NCBI GenBank assembly: GCA_905182985.1
Contig: CAJJDN010000114.1
Span: forward strand, 284,856 to 348,855
Direction of reading: 5' to 3'
Length of the DNA: 64,000 bases
From: Paramecium sonneborni
Taxonomy: Eukaryota > Ciliophora > Oligohymenophorea > Peniculida > Parameciidae
Shown here piece by piece: positions 13,067-26,690 of the stretch (its first letter is position 1; each line of letters begins with the position of its first letter). A program made the position numbers and the translations under genes. The notes beneath the pieces were generated by a model that was not told where the DNA came from, ran no database searches, and saw only the letters and a list, made by a program, of their open reading frames with translations.

Positions 13067-15423
13067 ATGGATGCTTCAGTATATGATTAAAAAGAATATA
13101 AAATTTTAATTACAATACTTTTATTCTAAACAATAACATATATTATTTAAAATGCTTCAATTATAGTTAGAGGTGAGGACAATCTAATTTTTTATAAATT
13201 CAATGACAGAATCTTGTTTGATGTAGTTTATTCATAGTATAAGATATTTATAATAGACTAATCCTCAATTATTTTGAAGTCAAAATTGAAATGCAAATGC
13301 CGAGATATCTAAGTAATTAATGAAAAAATTGACTTAAATATTTAATACCTCGAAAAAGGGAATGTAAATAAGTATTTATATTATTAGCTAAAGCTTTTGT
13401 TTTAAGATGGCTAAATAATTTTGGGAGAAGCAACAATCAATTTAGGATTTTATATAGAGAATAGTCTTCCTGTTATTATAGACAATATTACAATATAGAG
13501 TAAATATGATTAAGAAGCATATGTTGAATTGAGTTTAGGTTGGAATAAATTAGAGTAAATATAAACTCAAGAAATTGAATCCATTAATCCCGAAAGAGAA
13601 TAACCATTATTTATAAAATTATCATAATAAAGTCCAAATAGAGTATAGAATCTAAAATTTGGAGACAAACTTGAAAACTTAAAGATGAAGGATTCCATAG
13701 TTGCTGAGAACTATTTTAAAGAATTCAAATAGGAATAGTTTGATAAAAAATCAATAGAAAATGATAAAGTATAATAGATTGAAGATGAAAAATTAGAAGA
13801 TATTCATAAAGTACATATCTAAACAACAAATTCTCTAAGATTTTAAACTCCAAAGGACTGCAAATTTACTAAAAAGTAGAAGATATAGACTTCATCAGGA
13901 CATTTAGAAAATTGTAAAAAATAAGTGAATAAAAAATAATTGTAGAGTGATTCTAAACCTACATTCAAAGAATTAGGCTAAAAGATAAGATAAAAAAGTA
14001 CAAATAGATTTGAATCTAGAGTAAAAATTAGAATTGAAAATTAATAGGCTGAATAAAATGAAACTGTAAAAAGAGCAACAAAATAAAGATTTTTTTGTAA
14101 GTAAACAGAAGATATAGGAAAATAAGTTTAAAAATATTAAGAGGCTGGATTTTTTACAAGTAGATAATTAGAATTAGAAAAAGGAAATTAAGATTAATCA
14201 ATTTAAGAATTACATATTGAAAATAAGTTATTGAAAAATTAAATATAATCATTATAGTCAGAAAATTAAGGTTTAAAAGAAAAATTAATAAAAAGTGAAG
14301 CTTCTTTTAATTTGTTATCAGAAACTTATACAACACTTAGAGATGAATATAAAAAATGCTAATTAAAAAGTTATGATAATTCTAATAATAATTTTATTTT
14401 GAATAAAGAATATGAATTAATCAAAAAAGAATTAGATTAAAAATAGAAAGAGATTGAATTCAGTTATAAAGAGGGTTAATTATGGAAAATAGAATTAGAA
14501 ATAACTAAAAGGGAAAATGTGTAATTATAAAAAGATCTAGAATAAATGAAAAAAGATTTTTTTAATAAATAAATAGAGAATATTAATCTCTTAAGGGATA
14601 TAGAGGGAAAAAAGTCTAAAATAAATACTTTGGAATAAGAATTATTTGATAAAAAAGTAGTATATAAATAAAAAAATTAAGGAAATTAAAACATTATTAA
14701 TAAAATGGAGAAGAATGATGAATGGGATTTTGAATAAATGAAATAAGCTATAAATAGTTAGAGAATGGAAATAGAAAATTATAATGAAGAATTAAAATAA
14801 ACAAGATTAAAACTGTTAGTTTTAGAAGAGGGAGAAAATTAAAAATTTGAATTGTTAGATGAGATAGGTAAAACAAACCCATAATTATAAATGGAAATAT
14901 AAATGTTAAAATAGAGATTGATTGAAAGTAGTTAGGAAATAAAGTAAAAGTAAATAATGAATGTAGTAGTAGGATTTTAGAAAATGAGAAATTAAAAAGT
15001 TAAATAAATTTATATTTATAATAACCAAATGAGTAGAACTTAGATTTCACATATTTAATTAATAAGTATTCAACTTTAAATGATAGTTTGAAATAAGAAA
15101 ATTAAGCGTTGAGTAAATTATAAATATAAATTAAATTTAGTTCATTAAAACAAAAAGGATTAAGTTAAGCTAGAAAGTTTATAGAAGTAATTAGGCATAA
15201 ATAAAGTAATCAATATGATATTAAGAGAAAGAACATAATAGAATTGAGTGAATAGAGACAATAATCTCTTGAATAAGAAATTACATAACTTGAAAAAGCT
15301 GTTTTAAATGGAAAATAGAATATGGCTGATGTAATAAATGCTGTTCTTGAGTGTGGAGGAACTGACTTAGCTGAAGCTGTAGAGAGATTCTTAATTGCTA
15401 GAAGGAGTACCAAAATAAGTTGA
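13067..15423 (+). CDS. Long coiled-coil protein with N-terminal C2-like domain, 777 aa
   Basis: One 23-nt intron (14944-14966) restores the frame, giving 778 codons including TGA. Residues of about 30-165 look like a beta-rich N-terminal C2 (NT-C2) domain: FDVVYSQYKIFI, then KCKCRDIQVI, and GEATINLGFYIE, which resembles the inositol/membrane-associated NT-C2 fold of EEIG1/EHBP1-type proteins; this is by pattern only. Residues of about 380-720 are almost continuous coiled coil, rich in Glu, Lys and Gln. The C-terminus ends with a hydrophobic-patterned helix (MADVINAVLECGGTDLAEAV). This architecture suggests a membrane- or cilium-associated scaffold. The 5' hydrophobic stretch ILITILLFQTITYII could instead be a membrane anchor. 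Confidence 0.7.
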
Positions 15424-15866
15424 TAATATATTTATTAAATAATTAAATTAATTTCTTTAAAACTAAAAAATAAAATTATTATTACTTTTTTTGTAAAAAC
15501 TAATTTTTTGAATTAACACTTCAAACATTGTTTTTAAGATAGAAAATCAATAATTTCCATAGAATAACATAAGATTACAATAAACTAGGGTTTTTAATAA
15601 TGATATCATACTTTAAAGTAGTAAATTAAAGAAAATTATTTACATTTTGAGGTCCTCTAGAAGGGGAAAATTTGAAATAAATTGATGTTTAAAAAAAACT
15701 AGAAGTATGAGGATGTGCAGGATTGGCTATTTGTTAATTAAAGACATGCAATATCATTATCCAAAAATATAACAAATAAACCAATGAAATTAACGAAATT
15801 TTAATAATTCGAATTTAAAGCTTATAACAAAAAAATTAATAATAAAAATAAGAAAATATAATTAAA
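15424..15866. other. Intergenic spacer upstream of the H1-like gene
   Basis: AT-rich, with short GC-richer text (gaggtcctctagaagggg near 15648). No frame longer than a few dozen codons; nothing supported. Confidence 0.5.
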
Positions 15867-16159
15867 ATGGCAAGAGCAACATAATAAAAAGCAACCAAAA
15901 AAGGAAAGAATGCAGGAGCATCAAGTCAAATATTTAATTTATTTTAGAAGCTACAAAGAAAGTTAAGAAAGTCACTAAAAAGACAACTGATGCAACTCCA
16001 GCACCAGCTCCAGTAACAACAACAACACCTGCACCAACCACCACAACACCAGTTGCTGCTACTACACCTAAAAAATAAGGAAAACAAGCAGCAAAACCAA
16101 AGAAAGCTACTAATAATGCCACAAAGAAGGCTGCCAGCAAGAAATAAACCAAGAAATGA
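15867..16159 (+). CDS. Small Lys/Ala/Thr/Pro-rich basic protein, linker-histone H1-like
   Basis: A conceptual protein of 89 residues joined by a 23-nt intron (15925-15947, starting GTC). It begins MARATQQKATKKGKNAGA and is followed by KKVKKVTKKTTDATPAPAP, a TTTTPAPTTTTP stretch, and a Lys/Ala-rich tail (KKAASKKQTKK). Composition is dominated by K, A, T and P with no globular domain. That matches the winged-helix-less H1 proteins known from ciliate macronuclei (for example Tetrahymena) and similar basic chromatin proteins. Codon use is more GC-rich than in neighbours, as expected for a highly expressed gene. Another small basic nucleic-acid-binding protein is possible. Confidence 0.7.
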
Positions 16160-17136
16160 TTAGTTATTCAAGAATTAATCTATTAATTAGATATATTTTA
16201 TTTCTTTTTTCACATTTGCATTCATGGAATAAATCTATTTCTTCAAGAATTATATTATCAATTTCTTTTACATTTATAATACTTTATTATTTACCTTCCC
16301 TCACTTTTATTTTATTAACTTATTCATTCATTCTTAACAATCAAATCTAAATAAATATTATCCAAAAGCTCTAATTTCATTGCTAACAATATTTTTACAA
16401 ATTCATTTCAATAACTATTTTGCTATAACTTTCATCTTAATTTTGAAATATCGAATATTATTTAATCATTTTGTAAATAACCATTTCTTATATTCACTTA
16501 TTTAGTAAAAAATTGCACAAAATAGGTGGTCCATAAGTTATATCTAAATAAAATTTATTTTTTAAATCTATTGAAATTGATATATTTGAGTAAGATTCAA
16601 ATTAATAATGTATCTTTAACTACTAATTACGAATAAACAATTATAATATTTCTAAAAAGATGAGTTAATTATTTAGATTATTTACAGAAGGGACGAATTC
16701 AATTTATTTAAACGAAAATTTCTGTATTAAACAAATGAATATAGGGAAAAGATATAATTGAATTAAATAATACATATAAATAAAAAAATAGATCTAGTAA
16801 GTCATAATTATATCTATATATCTTAATAAATTAATAGATTAATAGATTTTTAGAGATAAAAAGATTTTTTAATGTATAACACAAATAAAAATATCAGAAT
16901 AAACAAATCTGATTTGTGAAACTTATCATTAAATTTATATTTATAATGGTGTAATTTTAATTAATTCAATTAAAAAGGATTTCTATATATGAATGGTAAA
17001 TTGATTTATGTCTAATTTATGAATATTAGATATTTATTTAGACTAAAATCATGAAACTAATAGAGTATAAAATTATATTATTTGACATCTTTTATATCTC
17101 AATATAATAATTTTATTTTTTATTTATGATATTATA
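16160..17136. other. Intergenic region, no gene supported
   Basis: About 1 kb, strongly AT-rich. Best frames are 33 codons (ATG near 16661, plus) and about 40 codons (ATG near 17083, minus), both with no similarity and no supporting introns. Regulatory sequence or a very small gene cannot be excluded. Confidence 0.5.
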
Positions 17137-20100
17137 TCATTAAATTTAACATTATTCTTAACTTTCTTTCTTAGGTTTGTTTTATTTAGATTAACTTTTA
17201 GTTTAATCCTTATTTTTTTTATTTTATTAATCAGTTGTATGTAATTTGATTGCATCCATAAAAATTTATCTCAATTTTTTATTTTGATCTTCTTTAAGAA
17301 TTTTTTAATTAAATTTCTCTAAATATTTTAAAATGATTAAGGTATCTTCTATTCCTTTCTTCCAATAAATATCTTTGCTTATCTCTTATGAGATATTTTC
17401 TTCCTCTGCTAATTTAGTGATGAATTCTAAAAATTTTGAAGGAGCAATCTCTTTAATTCCAAGTTTTTAAGCTCTTCCTAATTCAATTGCAGTAAATTGA
17501 ACCTCTCTTTCTAATTCTGAAGGAGTTATTGCAAACAATTTTAATATGTTAGTTAAGCAAACTAATCTCTTTTTGAATTTTTCTTCTCTTTTATGATCTA
17601 CAACAATGTTTAATGCTTCATTAATTATATGAAATGCATGTTCAGCAATATGAACTTTTTCTAAGACTTTTGTACCTACATTAAAAGCTTTTTTAACAAG
17701 ATTCAACACTTTCTCAGATTTACTTTCTATCATAGAATTTGTATTAACTTCAAATAAATTTGTAGATATCTCAGACATTGCATTTAAATAATAAAATAAA
17801 TGCCAAAACAATGACCTGAAATAAATTAATTAATGTTTGTTTTCTGGATTTTTTAATTAGTTCATTTATTATGATATTTAAAATGAATCTTATTATACTA
17901 ATTTATTTATAACTTAATCTTATGATTATAATTTTATTTAAAGCTCTTTTAATTAATTTTAAACTAATTAAAAATAACTAAGAATGCTTTATTATTAATC
18001 AGCCTACTATTCTGAATTTATTGGTTAAAGAGAATAAGATACAGACCTTTCAATACATGTAACTTTTTCTAAATACTCTTTTATTTAATCATTATCTGAA
18101 GTTTAATTAGGTAATTATGATATTTATTTTTTAACTTATTAAATTTATATTTCAATTTAGTTGATTAGTTTGAGTTTACTGTTTATAAAGTTTAAATTTT
18201 ATTTGGATAAATTTAATTCATTCTTTCTTTTAGTTGAAATATTTTCTATTTAAAATTAGGCTTATTTATAATAAGAATGAGCTTTTTCAACTTATTGATC
18301 TGAATAATAATGATCTCCAATATTAGCTAAAAATAAAGGATTTTCTGGGCATAATTTTATAGCAATTAAACAATCTTAGAGAGCTTCATTTTTTTTGCCC
18401 AAACCTTTGAGTAAAAGGCCTAAATTTAATAAATAAATCAACCTCTATTATGATAAGCTAGACTATAGTTTGGATTTAATTCAATACATTTATTATAATC
18501 TTGAAGGGATAAATCTGTTAATTATTATTTATTGTAACAGACAGCTAAAATTTAATTAAATTTTACCTCTATTATAATATAAAAATTCTGATTGAGGACT
18601 TAATTCTATTGCTTTATTATAATCTTATAAGGCTGCTTCCATCTAATTCATCTCAGTCAGTAATTTTGCTATTTTAAATAAATTTATTAACCTCTTGTAA
18701 TGTAACCATCTGAATTCTAAGGATTCAACTCAATTACTTTTGCTAAGTCTTAGAGAGCTTATTCATGGTTTTTCATTTATCTATAAGCAATGCCTAAACT
18801 TGATTTAAATGAATGTTACTTCTTTTAGTTAATATATCAGAACTATTTGGATTCAACAATAAAGCCTTGTTATATTCAATAATAGCTAAATCTGGCTAAT
18901 TCATTTCTTTCAATATTAAACCTACATAATGAGTGATATATTACCTTTAGCAATGTAAGGAAGTGCACATTATGGATTTATTTCTATTGATTTGTTACAA
19001 TCATCAAGAGCCTATTCATATTGGTCATTTGATCTATAGAACAAAGCTAATCATTTATAGAATAATTAACACCTCTTTTATAATAAGCCAAATAGTGAGG
19101 ATTGATTTCAATAGCTTTATTGTAATCCTTTAAAGCATTTTAGAAGTCTTTATTAAATTCTGCAAAAATATTGGCTAGAAATATAATAATAAAATACCTC
19201 TCTAAAAATAATAATCAATTTCCTTAGGATTAATCTCAATTAATATGTTATAATCTTGTAATGCTTAAGCATATTATTATTTTTAATAATATAATTTTGC
19301 TTACTATAATGTCAATCATTTACCACGTTAGATTAGAATGTTGCATTATTTTGGTTATATTTCTAAAGATTTAGTATAATCTTCTATTGCTTTGTCTACT
19401 AAATTCATTTCTTAGTATATAGATCCTCTTGAAGAATAGGTTATAGCACTTGTAGGATTTAGTTATATTGCTTTTTGAAAATCAACAAGTGCTTTTTCTT
19501 TTTCATTCATTTTGTTCCATAAGATTCCTAATTATTTTGAAGAATAATACCTCTATTATGATAAGCTTAAAAATAATTTTAATTCAATTCTTAACATTAA
19601 TTATAATCTTTCATAGCTAATTCATATTAATTTAAAGATTTTAATAAATTGCCTATTTTTTATAATTTAAAATACCTCTACTATTATATGCATCAATATA
19701 GTTAGGATCAATCTCAATAGCTTTATTAAAGTCATTCATTGCTTAATCATTTAAATTCATATCACTTAATATTTATCCTTTAATTAATATGAACTAAAAC
19801 CTCTAGTATAATAAAGATATGGAATTTTAGGGTTAATTTCAATTGATTTGTTACAATCTAAAAATGCCAAATCCTTTTTTTAATATTTCTAATACAATAA
19901 AGCTATAGAATAAAAATGATTATTTTACAACGATTGAAATATGCACTCCAACAATTTGGATTTAATTCGGTTATTTTATTATAATCTTATAGAGCTAGAT
20001 CAAATTAATTTTGATCTTTGTATAAGTTTCCTGTAATAATTTTGAATTCCAATACCTCTATTTAAATAAGAATCTAGATGATTAGGGTTTAACTCTAAGG

Positions 20101-21884
20101 ATTTATGAAAGTCTTATAATGCTCTTTCATTTTCTTTTTATTATTTGAGGAGAATAGCTACAAAAATATTAAGAAATCAATACCTCGATTATAATATGCA
20201 AGATGATTATTTGGGTTAAGTTCAATAGTTTTTTAATAGTCATTTAAAGCAAATTCAATTTAGTTATTCAATATATAAAGATTGGCTGAAATTAGATTAT
20301 TATGATTATTTACCTCTCTTTGTGTATGCTTATTCATCCTATGAATTAAATTAGATATATAAACTATAATTATTAATAGCAAGTTCATTTTGTTTTAAAT
20401 CTTCAAAAAGAATAGCTTATATATTGAAATATTTCATTACCTTTATTCCAGTAAGTTTTTGTGTTATTTGGATTCATTTTTAAAATTATGTCATAATCTT
20501 TCAATGCCAAATCCTTTTAACCTATTTATTTATATGCAAGTGCTATGTTACTAAATAATTCTTTACCTCGTTTGTTGTAATATTCAATTTCTTTGGGATT
20601 TATTTCAATAGCTTTTGTATAATCTAGAATGGCTTATTCAATCTATCCAAGTTATTTTAACAAATTAGCTTTATATAAATATATTAAATTTACCTCTATT
20701 AATATAAATAGTAGCATCTTTAGTATCTAATTCTAAAGCTTTTGTATAATCATTAAGAGCTTTTTCATTTTCATTAATCTCCTTATATAGAATAGCTTAA
20801 AATAATCATTCAAATTTACCTCTCATTTTATATGACTTTATAAATTTTGGATTAATCTACACAGCCATATTATAGTCCTCAAGAGCTTTTTCTTTTTGAT
20901 TCAATAATTTTAATAAATTTCCTTTAAATAATTACATTTATAACCTCTATTAACATAATAATTTGGAGCTTTTGGATTTAATTCGATAGCCTAATTATAA
21001 TCTTATAATGCTTCATCCTACTTTTCCATTTCTTTTAGCAATATGCCTACCATAAATATAATTTTAAACCTCTATACTCATAAAATTAAGCTTTTTTAGG
21101 ATCTAATTCAATTGCTTTATTATAGTCTAATAAGGCATCGGAATTTCTTTTCATATTTGATAACAGATCACCTCTTTCAAAAAATGCTTCACTAGATGTT
21201 GGTCTACTTTCAATTGCCCTATTTAATTCTTATAAAGCTTCTTCATCTTTTTTTAAAGTTTTAAGAATTAAACCTTAATTATCATCCATATCATTACCTC
21301 TATTATAAAGTGCTGGATAATTTTAATTGTCTAATTCTAAAGTTTTCTAAAAAATAACTAGAGCTTCTTAATAATTTTTTTATTCTTTTAATATTAATCC
21401 TATTAGAACTTAAAAACTATTTTTACCTTTTAAATTCTAATATTTTGTTTGCTTTGGATCTAATTTAATACAAATTTCTGTATCATCCATAGCTAAATTA
21501 TAAGTTTTATTTTTTTTATATATACAACCTAATATTGTAAATCAGAATACTTCTGTTAAAATAAGCATCTGATAGTTCAGAGTTCAATTGAATAGCTTTA
21601 TTCAATTATTCTAATGCCTAATCTGAATTTCCTTATTTTATTAATAGAAAACCTTTATACAAGTGAATTTCATTTGTTACCTTTCAAATTAAATGCCTCT
21701 GAATAATTTGTATTATAATTTAGAGCTTCATTTATTTTAATTAAAGCATCATCAAATTGTTGATTCTATTTTAATTCCTTAACATAAATTGTTTAATTAC
21801 TTCGGCTTTTACATAATAATCATTAGCTTTTTACAACAATTCAAGTTACAACTTCTCATTCTCTGAGTTATTTTCTTGATTCAT
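17137..21884 (-). CDS. Long tetratricopeptide (TPR) repeat protein with conserved C-terminal region
   Basis: The start at 21884 gives MNQENNSENEKLQLELLQKA. After that come roughly 25 TPR units of 34 residues with the pattern A-[IL]-E-L-[ND]-P-x-x-x-x-A-Y-x-N-R-G, visible for example as ALLDYNKAIELDPKKAQFYE. Almost every repeat is interrupted by one intron of about 23-30 nt that splits the Gly codon of N-R-G (phase 1), so exon length matches repeat length. After the last repeat (near 18430) the frame stays open through KGLGKKNEALQDCLIA, a Gln-rich coiled part, and a C-terminal region (NAMSEISTNLFEVNTNS through TKLAEEENIS), ending in a basic tail. I estimate about 1,380 residues. TPR arrays are protein-binding scaffolds; a partner cannot be named. 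Some introns end AAG. Confidence 0.8.
18440..21720 (-). repeat. About 25 tandem TPR units, one intron per unit
   Basis: The unit period is about 125 nt: a 102-nt exon (34 codons) plus a 23-30 nt intron. On the plus strand the splice donors appear as a recurring 'acctctattat' motif (reverse complement of the AATAGAG|GT junction), for example at 18570, 19550, 20055, 20695 and 21295. The units are diverged in sequence but regular in spacing. Confidence 0.8.
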
Positions 21885-22974
21885 TAATTTGATTTTTTAA
21901 TATCATTTATTTTTCTTTTAATCCATATTTATAAACTCCATATTTTGGCTAATTCTAATTAATTTCATTTTTACCATTTTTGTTAATTCAATATTCAAAT
22001 TTATTAGGTTTTGTGGAATGTAAAAATATTCTGCAAAAACATTTTACCCTTTATAAATTAAATATCAGATTTTTTTACTTTTTTCAAAAGAAAATGGAAG
22101 AAATTTAAATTTAAACATTTAACTATCATTCTACATTTTTATTCTCCAATTAATCTCTGAATTATAAGTTCATATTTTATTTATAATCAATAAATTCTAA
22201 TATAATAATATAAGCATACTAATTTGAAAATAAACAAAATTTATTAATAAATAATAAGGAGCAAGTATATTTATTTGATCTAAAATTTCAATAAACTAAA
22301 TTAGATGTTTTTCTAGCAATTTTGAATTAATATTTCAATCTCCATTTATTTCTTTTAATCAACAATCCTAAAATTAATAACTAAGAAAATTAATAAAAAT
22401 TACAATTACAAAGAGTTTATAAATTTATTATTCTTCTTTAGGGCTATAAGTACTTCTATTCCTTTTAAATATTTATGAATATTTTTCTAGATGATTTTTT
22501 TTCTTAAAAAGCAATTAAGTTAAAAATAGTATTATATATATGACAATACTTATAATAATAATCAAAAATTTATAATACATAAAAATAAAAAAAGGCCAAA
22601 TCACTTTCAAAGAAATAATATGAAAATTGATATAATTATTGAGATTCTTCAAAAAATTCATTTAAGATTGATCTTTATTATGATAAGAAATACCCATTAA
22701 TCATATAATCTTCAGAATACTACATTTAATTAGATAAAATAAGGATCTTTGAGATGTTGAGATAACATTTTCAAACAGAATTAAAATAAATTAATTTAAT
22801 TAAAATTTATCATTAATTTAGTTCTTGATGATTTAAGAAGCAAAAACAATCTCATCTTCTTCATCTTAAGAAACAAAAGGTTATTTTGAGATGATAGAAA
22901 ACTAAACAAGAATTTTTTCTTTTGAACAAAGATTGATTTTAAAATTGATTTCTGAAAATTCAAATATTTTTATA
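21885..22974. other. Intergenic region between divergent TPR and kinase genes
   Basis: About 1.1 kb of AT-rich sequence between two genes transcribed away from each other, so both promoters must lie here. Only short frames (at most 46 codons, ATG near 22620) are present. No recognisable element. Confidence 0.5.
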
Positions 22975-25515
22975 ATGGCTGAAGAAGTTCCTTACAATAT
23001 ATCATAAATTATGAACAAGAGCTATTTAATAGATAATCATCCAATTATTGGATCTGGAAGTTTTGGAATTGTATGTATGTGTAAACATCTAATTTCACAA
23101 TTATATTGCGCAGTAAAAGTTCATTAAAGATGTTAATCTGAAGACATTCTATAATAAGTGAATGAATATAAAATTTAGTGTATATTAAACAAGAAATTTC
23201 CTTAAAGCTTTTTATTATTAATAGATCGAGTTTACATAATTTAAGAATCCCTTAATTATTTTACTACATTTGCTGGTATGGAAATGGGAATTACAACTTT
23301 ATCTGAATATGTGGCTAAAGTTAATATTGAATATTAGGAATTTTTAAGTATATATCATTCAATCTTACAATAAATATTGGAAATGCATTCTCTAAGAATT
23401 GCTCACAGAGATATTAAACCAGCAAATATAATTTATACATTAAAAGGTTGGATACTTAGTGATTTTGGTTGTTCTTTATAGTATAAATATTAAAAAGGAA
23501 AGTATTTAATTTCAGGAACTAAATAATATTTGCCTAAAAATTTAAGAGAATTATTAAAAACTAATTTTTCATAAATATAATGTGATTAGAATCTTTTTAA
23601 TAATGATATATACTCATTCTTGATCACTATGTTATAGATTTATAAGAAAAGTCACTCAATTTTACAGTTATAAAAGATGTTAGATGATGATTGCCTTTTA
23701 AAAGACTTACCTATAGAATTTTAAATTTATGGTAAAAGTTACAATTATATTAAATTAAATGTGCTAGTCGGATTAAATAAAATCCCTATATTACCAAGTT
23801 ATTTATAAGAAAAATAAGCATAAATGTATTCAATCTTCGAAGATAAATTTTAGAACGAAGACTACTTAATGGAATTAATGATCAAATAAAAAAAAATACT
23901 GAAGTTTTCTGAAGAAACTATTTGGAACACATATGGTTTAAATAAATATTCAGATTTTAATAATTATGTTCTATAGAGTATCTATAATACCTCAAATGTC
24001 GATCATATTATATAAAAATATAATGTATTGCTACTTAATGAATTTCAATTATTAGATGATAAATCTCTATTAGAAATTAACTCATCAACAAAAGCATGGT
24101 AATATAATCTTATTTAGAATTATTATTTTCGACTAGGAAATTTTGAAAAATAATATTAAGCTTGCCTAGAAATGCAAAAGTATTCCGACGATGCTTAAAT
24201 ATAATACAAACTATTTGAAATTGAATGTTTAATAGAATAAGATTAATAACAAAAGGCTCTTTTAATTTTAGAAGAGTTAGATAATTAGTAATATTTACTT
24301 GATGATGTATCATATGTAAAATTAGAATTATTAAGAACTTATTTAGAAAAAAATTGTCTTGAAACAGTAAACGAACTTTCAAAACACTTAATGAAAGTTT
24401 AAACATTTTTTTAAAGCAGTATTCTTATTTAAAGACTTTCCTTTAATTTTTCTTGGATTATTTTATAATACAATACTCTTGATAATATGATAACAATGGA
24501 TAATTTAAGTATTCCTTACTAATTTTTCCTTGAATAAAATTTTAAAATATTTGGAATATAGGCAAACACTCCTAAAGAAATAATAAAACAATTAGAATAA
24601 AGAGGAGCAGATAAGTATGGGATTAAGATAATACTTTTTATTTTAGCTTCTAGTACTAATTTTGGTTTTCAATAAAATGATAAAATTATTATAGATGATC
24701 TTTTTGAAATAATTATTGAATATTATGAAAAATTTCAATTTTAGGATGTTTGGGAAATTTATTATTATTATTCAATTTATAGTTCAAAGAAAAACTAATA
24801 CAATAAGGCTTTATCGTTAGTTATTAAAGCTATGAAAATAGTAGATTATAGCAATAATCTATATGTTTTATAAATATTGTTTTAATAAATTCATTGTCTG
24901 ATTTGTCTTGGCTAATCTTAAGAATATTAATAAAATTTACTACAAATATTAATTATAATTAAATAAATAAAATGTAAATAATCTCGATTAAATTTAATAA
25001 AAAGGATTGTGAGAGTAAATTATTTGGCTTTTACAAAGAATAAATTTACAAGCCAAATTTTTAATATGATGAAGGAATGCTTAAATTAGGAATCATTTAC
25101 AGAAATTTTGCACATTTTATATAAATTAGAATGGGAAACAGTTTTAATGAGTCAACAGCCATTAAAACTTTTAAAATTATTTAATAATAAAATGTTATCA
25201 ATTTGTGAATATACAGATAATAATGATTAAGATATTTTAAAGTGTATTTAAAATATTGTAGTAATTTCAAGATAAAAAGTCAATGTTGATTAAAAAAAGG
25301 AGAATGTAGATATTGCAGTCAATTTTTCAGCCAGACTAATACAAAATATTCTAATTTTTGAAGACTTGTTTAAATTTAATTAAACTGAAACATTAAATAT
25401 TTAAAATGAATCATTGAAATATTTATATTTAAACAATTATTTTGAAAATAAGGATAAATCCAAAGAAGCATATAATATAATTTAAGAATATGATTATTAT
25501 AATAATTATAAATGA
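22975..25515 (+). CDS. Protein kinase with long helical C-terminal region, 846 aa, intronless
   Basis: The frame is open for 847 codons with no intron. Kinase motifs in order: glycine loop GSGSFGIV (about residue 25), CAVKV with the ATP-anchoring Lys, catalytic loop HRDIKPANI (about residue 146), and SDFG of the magnesium site. The APE motif is replaced by YLPKNLRE, although the preceding GTK is as in active kinases. The HRD and DFG residues needed for catalysis are intact, so activity is plausible. The remaining 550 residues are helical, with TPR-like pieces such as YYFRLGNFEKQYQACLEMQK, suggesting a substrate-binding solenoid. It fits the large ciliate-expanded kinase sets; I cannot assign a group. 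Confidence 0.85.
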
Positions 25516-25585
25516 TATTATTGAGTTATTATATTTTTAATTGTTAGATAAATTATTACTTAATTGGATGAAAGATGATTTTAGG

Positions 25586-26689
25586 TGAAATAAAAATAGT
25601 GTCTATTAAAATATATTTTGGTTAAAACCTATAAAACTAATTGAGATGTTATTCTATTAATTTCAAAAAAAATTATAATATAATGTTAAAATTTGTAAGG
25701 TAGAATATTTTTTTAAATAAGTCTATGATTTAATTAAAATATAGATTATATATATATGTTTATGAAAAATTTTTTTTTCACAATGTGGCTTAATTTTATA
25801 GCACTTTCAAATGTGTTAATTGAAATGAATGAATAGAGATGTCCTTGTGAGGCGTATAATAATAATATTTCAGATTGTATTTATTATGGTCATTATTATA
25901 AATGTGGGTGGAATGAGAAAGAAAAGAAATGTGTAGAGTTTTGTGAATCTATAGATGAAAATAATTGCAATCTAATGAATTCATATAGATAATGTAAGTG
26001 GAATGGAAAATCGTGTGTTAAATACAATTACACTTGCCCAGAATATGATGAAGAACCAAGAATAAATTGTTTGGATTATTTAGATTGTTATGAAAATGCT
26101 GAAGGTAAATGCAAAACTTTTACATCTTGTGGAGATTTAAGTCTAACGATTTGTAACTAATGGGAGAGCTGCATTTTAAGTGATGATTAATCGTCTTGTG
26201 TCAATGTTAAATGTGATGCTATCATGGATAAGGATTCGTGCTATGGTAAAAGCAATTATTTAGGGAAGGAAAGATGTGTTTGGTCAACAAGTGAAAAATG
26301 TGAAATATTTCCAGATTTTGAGAACTGTGAAGAATTATCGTTCAATGAAAATTATTGTAAGTAATCTAATTGCTAATGGAAAGATGGAATCTGTTAACGT
26401 TGGAGATGTGAATAGGGTTTAAGGGAATATAATTGTGGCATAAACTTCTTTAAAAAAGATTATCTTATTGTTTGTGCTTGGGATTAGAGAACTAAATCTT
26501 GTATAGAACCTAAAGATATATCTGAAATTTCTAATAATTTTTGTGGGCAATATACTTACTTTACATATTTTTTGAATGAGGATAATAAATGTGAAAAATG
26601 TATCAATTATAAACCCATTACAAATAATAGTGAAAATTCAAATAATACTAATAACAATAATTCATCAAATAATTAAACTTCAATTGATA
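25586..26689 (+). repeat. Copy 1 of exact 1,104-bp duplication flanking a single N (probable assembly artefact)
   Basis: Bases 25586-26689 are repeated base for base at 26691-27794, separated only by the N at 26690. The identical block begins and ends exactly at the N, as expected when two overlapping contig ends are placed side by side rather than merged. Confidence 0.95.
25756..26689 (+). other. Redundant, truncated copy of the Cys-rich surface-protein gene
   Basis: These are the first 934 nt of the coding region annotated at 26861-27979, identical in sequence and cut off by the N. I do not count it as a second gene: it lacks a C-terminus and its 3' limit is the artefactual junction. Confidence 0.85.
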
Positions 26690-26690
26690 N

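Noticed and set aside
17137..17811. Separate small gene at the C-terminus of the TPR gene
   Set aside because: The TPR frame continues without TGA through this region, so it is the C-terminal part of the same protein.
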